7,474 bases of DNA from CAYHXN01 sp964373675. Its GTDB lineage: Bacteria > Patescibacteriota > Minisyncoccia > UBA6257 > WO2-44-18. Both the position numbers and the translations under genes were made by a program. The stretch covers positions 1 to 7,474 of the forward strand of contig CAYJVO010000028.1 of NCBI GenBank assembly GCA_964373675.1, read 5' to 3'. This document shows, piece after piece, positions 1 to 6,200 of the stretch; position 1 is the first letter of the stretch, and each line of letters opens with the position of its first letter. The notes under the pieces were generated by a model. It did no database searches. It saw only the letters and a list, made by a program, of their open reading frames with translations, and had not been told where the DNA came from.

Positions 1-520
1 TTGCCGAAACTTGTGTTGAAGTAGCGATGGCACTACCAAGAGCATCAATTGGATTGATAACAAAATAATACGTTGTGCCGTTAGTCAGACCCGTTCTGGT
101 ACTACTTGTAACATTCCCAAGATCAGCCGAATAAGAATAGGGGCCGCCGGATGTCGTAGATTGTCCAACGCGATAACCGGAAACAGTCCAACCCAAAGCA
201 CCGGTCGAGGCAGTCCAAGAAAGCGGGACTTGAGCGTCCTGGCCGCCAGTGGCGGTAACTACGGGCGTGCTGACAAATGGGAAAAACAAAAAGCCGGAGC
301 TAACTTTAAAACTAGAATCGGTACTCGTTCCAATGGAAATTTGGGAAATAACACCGGTCAATCGATAATCGTCAGAAGTACCGTAGCCGGCCGGCTGAAT
401 TACGGGATCCAACACTTTAAAATCTGTTGAGGTGAATTCCTGCGCCGCGATTGGGCCAGAAAGTAGAAAATAGAAAGTAGAAAATAGAAGAACAGAGAAA
501 AAAATCTGCTTAGGTCGCAT
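1..520 (-). CDS. Exported fibronectin type III-like protein, N-terminal part (C-terminus beyond the left edge)
   Basis: The minus strand is open from an ATG at 518-520 to the window edge, giving 173 complete codons. Residues 1-27 form a signal peptide: basic MRPK, a long hydrophobic stretch rich in Phe/Leu, then GPIAAQ, which suits signal peptidase cleavage. Residues 28-85 include FKVLDPVIQPAGYGTSDDY and a repeat-like SSGF segment. From about residue 86 the pattern fits a fibronectin-III fold: PVVTATGG, VPLSWTAST, SGYRVGQST, then TRTGLTNGTTYYFVINPID, with the typical Leu-Thr-x-Gly-Thr-x-Tyr-Tyr turn. Such proteins are usually extracellular and bind surfaces, glycans or partners; the ligand cannot be told here. 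The start is supported by an extended -10 element just upstream. The gene lies on the same strand as the small membrane protein at 614-1036, separated by a hairpin. The signal-peptide codons contain a 14-bp tandem repeat. Confidence 0.8.
   Translation of the reverse strand, partial: MRPKQIFFSVLLFSTFYFLLSGPIAAQEFTSTDFKVLDPVIQPAGYGTSDDYRLTGVISQISIGTSTDSSFKVSSGFLFFPFVSTPVVTATGGQDAQVPLSWTASTGALGWTVSGYRVGQSTTSGGPYSYSADLGNVTSSTRTGLTNGTTYYFVINPIDALGSAIATSTQVSA
458..490 (-). repeat. 14-bp tandem repeat inside the signal-peptide codons
   Basis: Two exact copies of AGAAAGTAGAAAAT (458-471 and 472-485) are followed by a partial third copy. On the coding strand the units read as ATTTTCTACTTTCT, built from two related heptamers (TTTTCTA/CTTTCTA). 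They encode part of the Phe/Tyr/Leu-rich core of the signal peptide. A related repeat occurs at 585-612. Confidence 0.6.
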
Positions 521-527
521 ACTTTAA

Positions 528-536
528 ATAATAGCA
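528..536 (-). promoter_or_regulatory. Extended -10 promoter element of the fibronectin-III gene
   Basis: Read on the minus strand this is TGcTATTAT, a TG-N extended -10 box, ending 7 nt before the ATG at 520. Transcription would start at or next to the ATG, so the mRNA would be leaderless. No clear -35 box was seen, as can be the case for extended -10 promoters. This is inferred from sequence alone. Confidence 0.4.
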
Positions 537-550
537 TAACGGCACTAACT

Positions 551-578
551 AAAAATCGCCGGTTTTTCGGCGATTTTT
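551..578 (-). terminator. Perfect 11-bp hairpin, likely terminator of the 614-1036 gene
   Basis: AAAAATCGCCG (551-561) pairs perfectly with CGGCGATTTTT (568-578) around a 6-nt loop. The AT ends and GC core make a terminator-like stem with five T residues at its 3' side on either strand. It lies 36 nt past the stop codon of the minus-strand gene at 614-1036 and upstream of the next minus-strand gene, so it probably separates the two transcripts. Confidence 0.65.
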
Positions 579-584
579 GGTCGT

Positions 585-612
585 TTTTCTAGATTCTATT
601 TTCTAGATTCTC
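585..612. repeat. 14-bp tandem repeat in the intergenic spacer
   Basis: TTTTCTAGATTCTA (585-598) is followed by TTTTCTAGATTCTC (599-612), with 13 of 14 bases matching. The unit differs at two positions from the TTTTCTACTTTCTA unit seen on the other strand at 458-485, so both belong to one heptamer-based family. No function is evident. Confidence 0.55.
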
Positions 613-613
613 G

Positions 614-1036
614 TTATTGTCCTTGGCTCTTCTTATATTCGTTAATTGCTGTAACCACTTGAGAATCTGCTTTCAGATCTTCAACAAAGAGAATCTGCTC
701 TTTATTAATCCGCATTTCATCCTCCGGACCGTGCAATTCGCCTCCTAGTTTGACTAAGTTGATTTGCTGCTGGGGATTATTTGGATCCCGCGGCTGTAAA
801 ACTTGAGTAACTCGCAAATAATAAATGTCCCGCAACACCGGATAGGCCGATCCCGCCTTGCTAAGCTTTCCGAAATAAACCTGGTTATTGGTCAAAAATA
901 CCGCCTGGTACTTATCGCTTCTCCCCGTAGGCAGCAAATCCAGTTTCCATACAAGAACTAACGCCACAACGACAACCAGCAACCAGACTAATTTTGATTT
1001 CATTAAATTTTTAGCCATTTTTACATAAATTAACAA
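614..1036 (-). CDS. Small single-pass membrane protein of unknown function
   Basis: The protein has 140 residues from a TTG start at 1034-1036. A lysine-rich start leads into one transmembrane helix, about residues 16-30 (KLVWLLVVVVALVLVWKL). A mostly polar domain follows, containing YQAVFLTNNQVYFGKL, YYLRVTQVL, INLVKLGGELHGPEDEM and an acidic/basic tail ending in YKKSQGQ. From memory this resembles a hypothetical family common in Parcubacteria; no enzymatic motif is visible. The topology is probably N-in with the domain outside. The TTG start is favoured because AAAAGG (1043-1048) lies 6 nt upstream and a TATAAT box lies further up. An ATG at 1016-1018 (MAKNLMKSK) would leave the helix intact and cannot be excluded. 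It is the first gene of its transcript, followed by the hairpin at 551-578. Confidence 0.75.
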   Translation of the reverse strand: MLIYVKMAKNLMKSKLVWLLVVVVALVLVWKLDLLPTGRSDKYQAVFLTNNQVYFGKLSKAGSAYPVLRDIYYLRVTQVLQPRDPNNPQQQINLVKLGGELHGPEDEMRINKEQILFVEDLKADSQVVTAINEYKKSQGQ

Positions 1037-1061
1037 AACCGACCTTTTAAAAGATATTTTA

Positions 1062-1067
1062 ATTATA
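1062..1067 (-). promoter_or_regulatory. -10 box (TATAAT) of the 614-1036 gene
   Basis: A perfect TATAAT on the minus strand lies 25 nt before the TTG start at 1036. A start site about 7 nt downstream would leave a leader of about 18 nt containing the AAAAGG ribosome-binding site. No good -35 match was seen at the usual spacing. Confidence 0.45.
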
Positions 1068-1104
1068 CCTTATCCGTTTTCTCACGTAATCCACAAGCTC
1101 CTAT

Positions 1105-1148
1105 CTAACGGTTTCGCAAACCATTATAATGGTTTGCGAAACCGTTAG
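1105..1148. repeat. REP-like palindrome, copy A (upstream of the transposase)
   Basis: This is a perfect 44-bp palindrome with 22-nt arms; the outer 18 nt of the left arm are CTAACGGTTTCGCAAACC. Its centre, CCATTATAATGG, contains a TATAAT on each strand. The 17-nt arm core is identical to copies B (1897-1936) and C (3162-3201). The outer flank reads GTTAGATA on the minus strand, matching the plus-strand right flank of copy B, so A and B face each other in inverted orientation around the transposase. Such repeats are the known substrates of RAYT enzymes. Confidence 0.85.
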
Positions 1149-1154
1149 CATTAA

Positions 1155-1160
1155 TATAAT
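1155..1160 (+). promoter_or_regulatory. -10 box (TATAAT) of the transposase gene
   Basis: A perfect TATAAT lies 10 nt before the ATG at 1171. The matching -35 region would fall inside the right arm of REP copy A (TTTGCG at 1133-1138, 16-nt spacer). Initiation about 7 nt downstream would give an almost leaderless mRNA. A second TATAAT at 1125-1130 in the palindrome centre could give a leader of about 34 nt. Confidence 0.45.
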
Positions 1161-1170
1161 CTTACTTAAA

Positions 1171-1884
1171 ATGAGTACTTACAAGAAACGTGGGTTCGCC
1201 GCAGGAGAGGTTTATCACACGCTAAACAGGGGCGTAGAAAAACGCAACATCTTCTTAGACGATGAGGATCGCTTTCGTTTCATTCACGACTTGTTCGAGT
1301 TTAACGACACTGAATCTGTAAACAACACAGCCTATTTTTTCCAAAAATCTAAGGGTTTCGCAAACCGTTATATTGATGGTGGGGCTAGAAAACCACGAAA
1401 ATTGTTAGTGGACATATTGGCTTTTGCTATCATGCCAAATCATTACCATCTTCTATTGCGGCCGCGATTTGATGACGGTGCATCTCAATTCATGAAAAAA
1501 ATTAATGTTGGGTACGCAAATTACTTCAATAAAAAATACAAAAGGAGCGGCGCGCTATTCCAAGGAAGATACAAATCTGTTCACATTAACAATGAGGCTC
1601 ACTTCATCCATATCCCATACTATATACACTTTAATCCGTTGGATCTGCACGCGCCGGGGTGGCGCAAACGGGAGCTGAAAAGCTCTAGTGCGGCAATTAA
1701 GTTTTTGGGAGATTACCGATGGAGCAGCCATTTGGATTATCTTGGAAAGAAAAACTTTCCTTCTGTGACGCAAAGAGAGTTTTTGCTAAAGTTTTTTGGC
1801 GGTCATTCCGGCTACGAGAATCAAATCAAAACTTGGCTAAAAGATTTAGACACAGAAAATCTTGGCGAAACAACGTTAGAATAA
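1171..1884 (+). CDS. REP-associated tyrosine transposase (RAYT; Y1/HUH family)
   Basis: The protein has 237 residues from the ATG at 1171 (MSTYKKRGFAAGEVYHTLNRG). RAYTs are single-strand DNA transposases related to IS200 TnpA, thought to nick at REP hairpins and spread them. The family pattern is clear: YHTLNRGVEKRNIF near the N-terminus, a hydrophobic strand and HUH motif MPNHYHLLL (His91 and His93), KYKRSGALFQGRYKS, YYIHFNPLDL around 150-156 holding the likely catalytic tyrosine, and YRWSSHLDY near 182-190. The length is normal, with no frameshift. The reading frame also runs back to an ATG at 1129, but those 14 codons are the right arm of REP copy A, so I favour 1171. Copies A and B flank the gene in inverted orientation. 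Oddly, GFANRY (residues 62-67) is encoded by a REP-like sequence. The gene looks intact and possibly active. Confidence 0.9.
   Translation: MSTYKKRGFAAGEVYHTLNRGVEKRNIFLDDEDRFRFIHDLFEFNDTESVNNTAYFFQKSKGFANRYIDGGARKPRKLLVDILAFAIMPNHYHLLLRPRFDDGASQFMKKINVGYANYFNKKYKRSGALFQGRYKSVHINNEAHFIHIPYYIHFNPLDLHAPGWRKRELKSSSAAIKFLGDYRWSSHLDYLGKKNFPSVTQREFLLKFFGGHSGYENQIKTWLKDLDTENLGETTLE
1354..1370 (+). repeat. REP-like half-site inside the transposase coding sequence
   Basis: GGTTTCGCAAACCGTTA lies in frame in the transposase gene. Its first 13 bases are identical to the left-arm core, and all 17 match the right arm GGTTTGCGAAACCGTTA except for the central two bases, which are swapped. It encodes GFANR plus the start of Tyr, in the stretch between the N-terminal motif and the HUH strand. 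No second arm is present. Confidence 0.7.
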
Positions 1885-1896
1885 TCTCTGCAATAA

Positions 1897-1936
1897 TAAC
1901 GGTTTCGCAAACCCCTAACGGTTTGCGAAACCGTTA
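1897..1936. repeat. REP-like palindrome, copy B (downstream of the transposase)
   Basis: TAACGGTTTCGCAAACC (1897-1913) and its perfect reverse complement (1920-1936) enclose a 6-nt loop, CCTAAC. It starts 12 nt after the transposase stop codon, so it may also act as the transcript's 3' hairpin, though no T-tract follows. The right flank is GATA, matching the outer flank of copy A in inverted orientation. The left flank AATAATAACGG recurs at the end of the hydrolase gene. Confidence 0.85.
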
Positions 1937-1960
1937 GATAAAGTCCTTCTAAACAAATTT

Positions 1961-1989
1961 TTGCTCTTTTTGATGAGTGGGGGTAAAAT
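1961..1989 (+). promoter_or_regulatory. Promoter of the serine hydrolase gene
   Basis: TTGCTC (1961-1966) and TAAAAT (1984-1989) are separated by a standard 17-nt spacer. The -10 box ends 10 nt before the ATG at 2000, so initiation would fall about 4 nt before the start codon, giving a nearly leaderless mRNA. The G run at 1979-1983 is too far upstream to serve as a ribosome-binding site. Confidence 0.5.
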
Positions 1990-1999
1990 TTAACAATAT

Positions 2000-3006
2000 A
2001 TGCGTAAAAAACTTCTGCTACCTGTTTTAATTTTTTCGGTTGGACTTTTAAGCGGGTGGTTTATCAGCAGCAGCAGCAGCAGNNNNNNNNNNNNNNNNNN
2101 NNNNNNNNNNNNNNNNNNNNNNNNNNNNNNNNNNNNNNNNNNNNNNNNNNNNNNNNNNNNNNNNNNNNNNNNNNNNNNNNNNTAATTTTTTCGGTTGGAC
2201 TTTTAAGCGGGTGGTTTATCAGCAGCAGCAGCAGCAGACAAACCGTCAGCTTAATCGAGTTGCGGCAATCAAATTTACAATTCACTAATCCGCTTCTTGA
2301 ATGCGATATTGCTGAAGCCAATTTCCGAGAGCTTAGACCGTTTAAGCAAAAAACTTCCGGCCTAATTTCCGAAAAATTAAAAACCGGCGAGGCCAACCAT
2401 ATTTCTGTCTATTTCCGTGATCTTAACAACGGTCCGTGGTTCGGCATCAACGAAAAAGAGGTTTTTTCTCCGGGCAGTTTATTAAAGGTGCCTTTTATGA
2501 TAACCGCCTTTAAACAAGCCGAAACCGATCCAAATTTTCTTAATCAGTCGGTAGTTTATTCAGGAGGTGCCGGTAATAACGAGATGGTTATTAAACCGAG
2601 GGTAACTATGGAGGTTGGAAAGTCTTATGCGCTTAATGATGTTGTCAGAAGAATGATTATCTACTCTGATAATGACGCAAAAGATTTATTGCTCTCCAAA
2701 ATAAACGGCCACGCGCTCACCAGAACTTACGAGGATTTAGGCATCCAAGGTCCGGCTATCGGAAAAACCGATGATTTTATTAATATAAAAGACTATGCTT
2801 CTTTTTTCCGCATACTCTTTAATGCCTCTTACCTCACGAAAGAATTTTCCGAAAAGGCCTTGGCGATACTTAACGAAGTAGATTTTCGCGACGGCTTAGT
2901 CGCCGGCGTTCCAAAGGAAATATCCGTTGCTCATAAATTCGGCGAGAAAGTTGGTTTATCAAGAGGTAGACAAGCAATCAAAATAATAACGGTTATAAAA
3001 CGCTGA
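2000..3006 (+). CDS. Secreted class A beta-lactamase-like serine hydrolase, C-terminally shortened and split by an artefactual gap
   Basis: Collapsing the 55-bp duplication around the Ns yields one frame of 283 residues. Residues 1-23 are a membrane anchor or signal (MRKKLLLPVLIFSVGLLSGW), followed by a serine run encoded by AGC repeats. The beta-lactamase/transpeptidase fold motifs are all present: SxxK as S108-L-L-K111 in FSPGSLLKVPF, SDN at 171-173 in YSDNDAKD, and HKFG at 260-263 in place of KTG. The family includes beta-lactamases and cell-wall serine hydrolases; a peptidoglycan-related role outside the membrane is more likely than drug resistance, but this is inference. After HKFGE the sequence turns into VGLSRGRQAIKIITVIKR and stops, without the last strands and helix that normally follow (from memory, roughly 40-70 residues). 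The end coincides with a REP-flank-like sequence. It may be inactive. Confidence 0.75.
2028..2082 (+). repeat. Left copy of a 55-bp duplication at the gap edge
   Basis: Identical over all 55 bases to 2183-2237, and it ends in five AGC units plus AG. It abuts the Ns directly. The best reading is an unmerged contig overlap, not a biological duplication. Confidence 0.85.
2083..2182. other. Assembly gap: 100 Ns (artefact)
   Basis: Exactly 100 Ns, the usual placeholder for a gap of unknown size, fall inside the hydrolase gene. The 55 bases before the gap are identical to the 55 bases after it. Removing one copy plus the Ns (155 nt) rejoins the two halves of the gene in one frame. The real sequence is therefore probably continuous here. 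Confidence 0.9.
2183..2237 (+). repeat. Right copy of the 55-bp duplication at the gap edge
   Basis: It begins at the first base after the Ns and matches 2028-2082 exactly, including the AGC run. The sequence then continues into the hydrolase codons RQTVSLIEL. It is the other end of the contig overlap. Confidence 0.85.
2982..2994 (+). repeat. REP-flank remnant at the hydrolase 3' end
   Basis: AATAATAACGGTT is identical to 1892-1904, the left flank and first bases of REP copy B; copy C shares 12 of these bases. It lies within the last codons of the truncated hydrolase, after similarity to the family has been lost, and suggests a former REP insertion or a recombination junction. Confidence 0.45.
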
Positions 3007-3014
3007 TAATTGTT

Positions 3015-3143
3015 TTATGCCACCTTTGGATTATTAACCAGATGGCCAAAATCATCATACGCAAAATCAAAATTCCAGACGCCAAAATAGATTATAAATA
3101 CTAAAAATAAGATTGCGGTTATGGCTAAAACATTAAGTTTCAT
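3015..3143 (-). pseudogene. N-terminal fragment of a membrane glycosyltransferase/TPR-type protein
   Basis: A 42-codon minus-strand frame from the ATG at 3141-3143 encodes MKLNVLAITA, a hydrophobic helix (ILFLVFIIYFGVW), then NFDFAYDDFGHLVNNPKVA and a stop. The helix followed by F-x-Y-D-D-x-x-H-x-V-N-N-P is typical of the first helix and first luminal loop of multi-pass, PMT/TMTC-like glycosyltransferases, where the acidic pair is important. The rest of such a protein (hundreds of residues) is absent. It converges on the truncated hydrolase with only 8 nt between the two stop codons. A TATACA box on the minus strand at 3155-3160 could serve as its -10 element. It is probably a gene remnant; a genuine 42-residue membrane peptide is the alternative. 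Confidence 0.5.
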
Positions 3144-3161
3144 TACTTTATAATTGTATAA

Positions 3162-3201
3162 TAACGGTTTCGCAAACCCATAATGGTTTGCGAAACCGTT
3201 A
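3162..3201. repeat. REP-like palindrome, copy C
   Basis: Arms TAACGGTTTCGCAAACC (3162-3178) and its perfect complement (3185-3201) enclose a CATAAT loop. It lies 14 nt beyond the stop codon of the giant surface protein gene (stop at 3216-3218 on the minus strand) and just upstream of the membrane-protein fragment. It has the same orientation as copy B, judging by the ATAATAACGG left flank and GTTAGAT right flank. It may also serve as a 3'-end hairpin for the surface protein transcript. Confidence 0.85.
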
Positions 3202-3215
3202 GATTAGAACGATGG

Positions 3216-6200
3216 CTACGGAGCTAATTCCGACGAAGGCGGCTCTGTTGGAGCCGGCGGGGTTGGTTCCGGTTCCGAGGCTGGAGCTGGAGTTGGCGTT
3301 GGCTCTGGGACGGGTTCTGCCGTCGGTTCGAGAGCTGGGGCTGGGGTTGGTTCTGGCGGAGGTGAGATTGCCGCGCTATCGCTCCCCCCTTCGCCCCGTC
3401 CTTCACGCAAGGTTTCGGAGGGCAAAGTAAGGCTTCGGAGGGCAGGCGCAATGACACGAACGGTTCTCGTCGCCGTTCCCCTATTCCCCGCTTGGTCAAC
3501 TGCTACATATATAATAGTGTGCTCTCCGGCCGTTGAAGTATCCAAAGTCAGTTCATTTGGATATATTTCCGGCCCGCCATCCAAACTGACCTTATAGCCG
3601 AGGTTTTGGTCGACATTGTCAGTAACGCTGGCTCCTAAATCAGAGTACGTTGAGCCAACTTCAATTTCGGTTGGGTTAAGCCCGTTTAATTGTATTACCG
3701 GCGGTTCTTTATCCTGAGCGGAGTCGAAGGAGGTATCGCCGCTGGGACTTTCCACCACTACTATCTTTACCGTTGTGCTAGCCAGTTCTTCCGGCGTGAC
3801 TACTTTAATCGGCGTTGTCGTACTACTCCAATAGCCTCCTTGTTTAGCAATTACGAAGTAATGGATGGTGGTGCTTGCCGCCGCCTGGCCGGACGGAATT
3901 TCCGCGGCTTTTATCCTAAAGCCGGTGTAATTTTTCGCCTCATCTTGGAAGAACTTGGAAATCTGCGCTAGCACCAGTTTGTCATTGTTATAGTTATCAT
4001 CATCGTCGCCAGCTTCGGCTGTAAGCTGGACACTCGGCTTGCCGGTGCCAAGATGATAGCCGAAGTTAACATCGGCCAAACCATTTTCGTCGGTAACGAT
4101 TGACCCGGCGAATGAATTGTTCTCAACGATAATTACGCCCTTGAGAGCGACGTCGCCTCTCGCATTTATCTTGAATACTTCAGAATCATTCGATTTTACA
4201 ACCACAATCCTTTTAGTTGGATCGTCATCCGTACGGTTATTGATCTCCAACGAACCGTCGTTTTTGAATAAAAACCTGGAATCTCCATTTTCCTGCAAGT
4301 TCAGGATATCGCCGGAACCCTTTTGATTTATAGAAAATGTGTTTGGGGTCCCGGAAGCCATTCCCTGCAATTGTCCGTCGGGTAAATCATCGTTTAACTC
4401 AATCGCCCAACTGATCGGGTGATAACCCGGATTAAGAAATACCATCACGGTGCCGACTCCAAAGCTGTGTTCGCCGAGCGCTTTGCCGATAACCATACCG
4501 GAACGGGTCGCCTTCATTGCAAACCCGGGTTTGGTCGCCGAAGAAGTTAGATAATCTCCCGGTTGAATCGGGCCGTTTTCATCCGTAACTTTGACCGGCA
4601 CCCGGCCCAGTATTCCAACCGGCCTGGTGGGTTGATTTGAGAAGTCGTCTTTACCTAACTCTAGACCGGGTTCGGTTGAAATAACGCCCACAAGCCGATC
4701 ATCATACGGTTTTGCCGATTTCTCTACATAAGCGGATGATCGCAAACTGTCCAAACCTCCGGCAATGCTAGAGCTGATTCTTACAACATCGCCCGGCTCA
4801 ATTAAGCTATCCATAACTGGATACCTTTCTGAAACATCCGCGCTAACAGTATTAACCGCACCGGCATGTAATTGTCCGTAATTATTAGTAACCATGAAAA
4901 CCGGGGTTGGGACTATAAGACCACGATAAGGGCTATTTAACGAATTATAATCAATGCGAATAAATCCGGTCGTTCCTGGCGACCCGCTACTGCAATTGTC
5001 GGATGTTCCGCCATATGTTCCTGGGTATGCCCCCTGCGGAGCAGTAACTGCGGTTGAACCGCCGCCGGTTCCGCCAGGGCAGCCACCACCACCACCACCA
5101 CCACCACCATCATCAGTCGCCTCATCGCCATTACCCCCGGCACCACCAGCCGCCATAACGCCGCCTGTCGAAGTCGCCGCAAGCCAAGGCTCGTTAGGAA
5201 CGTTAGTTGGGAACGTTAAGGTACCGGTTTTAATCCAAATAGCACCGCCGGCTCCGCCGCCTCCAGGACCTCCGGCGCCACCACCACCTCCTCCTCCAGG
5301 ACCATCGGTAGTTCCTGCGCCACCGGCAGCTCCGGCATCTCCAGCTATACCATTTTCTCCGGCTTCGCCATTAGCAATAATTGCGTTGTCTGCCGCTACA
5401 TCAACGCTTAATGCGTTAGCAAAAATCATTATTGAACCGCCACCATTTCCGCCACGCCCACCATTTCCGCCATTTCCACCATTTCCACCAAGAACGTCAG
5501 CAGAGCCACCACCACCGCCGCCGCCGCCGCCACCGCCGGAACCACCACCGGAACCAATAGTAATCCTCGAGAGATCTCTAGGCATAAACGGCGAACTGGT
5601 AGCTGGCTGACCACCGTCACCACCAATACCACCCGGGCCGCCTTGCGCATTAGTCACAGCCGTAATAATTACGCCGCCTCCGCCATTTCCTCCTTGAGCT
5701 CCGTTAATGCCTTGAATTGCCGGCAAGCCATAGGAACCACCCGCGCCTCCACCTCCGGCGCCACCACCACCGCCGCCGCCAGCAGGCGCGCTAGCGCCAC
5801 TATCACCAAGAGTGCCCATGCCAGGCATACCGCCGGAACCTCCGCCACCAGCGCCGGGACCGTTTCCTGTATAACCACCTTCGCCCAGATAGCCAGCCAG
5901 TGTGGTTGTACCTGTTGGCGTGGCGTTGCCCTCAAGGTTAATACCGCCCTCGCCGCCGGTTCCACCAGAACCGCCAGTTTTATAAGTAGCAACTGAACTG
6001 GAAGCGAGGGCGCCCATAAATCCCATTCCGCTTACATTAATAGATTTTTGGCCATTAAGCGTCAAAGTGTTCGAAACACGAAATGCTAAAATACCGCCAG
6101 TTCCGTCACCGCCTTTGGGATCAGCCGCGTCATAAGTACTAGTGCTGTAACGACTGACAGTCAAGGAAGCGCCGTTACTGACGGTTAAGCTGGACCAATT

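Noticed and set aside
161..430. Plus-strand frame of 89 residues
   Set aside because: It is antisense to the fibronectin-III gene, which has a signal peptide, a recognisable domain and a promoter; this frame has a low-complexity sequence with no recognisable features.
1129..1170. Upstream ATG extending the transposase by 14 codons (MVCETVS...)
   Set aside because: These codons are the REP right arm plus the promoter region, and family similarity begins only at about the ATG at 1171.
2995..3018. Inverted repeat ATAAAAC/GTTTTAT between the hydrolase and the membrane-protein fragment
   Set aside because: A 7-bp AT-rich stem with a 10-nt loop is expected by chance in such sequence, so it is too weak to call a terminator.
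1105..3201. Three identical palindromic repeats as a possible CRISPR array
   Set aside because: The copies lie about 750 and 1,225 bp apart with genes between them, and there are no regular spacers or cas genes.
3224..3499. Second minus-strand frame of 91 residues at the end of the surface protein gene
   Set aside because: It overlaps the Pro-rich tail in another frame. Its RRRE- and Gln/Pro-rich content is what the repeats give when read out of frame.
4954..5610. Long plus-strand frame encoding a proline-rich protein of 218 residues
   Set aside because: It is the antisense shadow of the glycine-rich region: GGN codons read backwards give CC-rich proline codons. The minus-strand frame continues with coherent domains on both sides.
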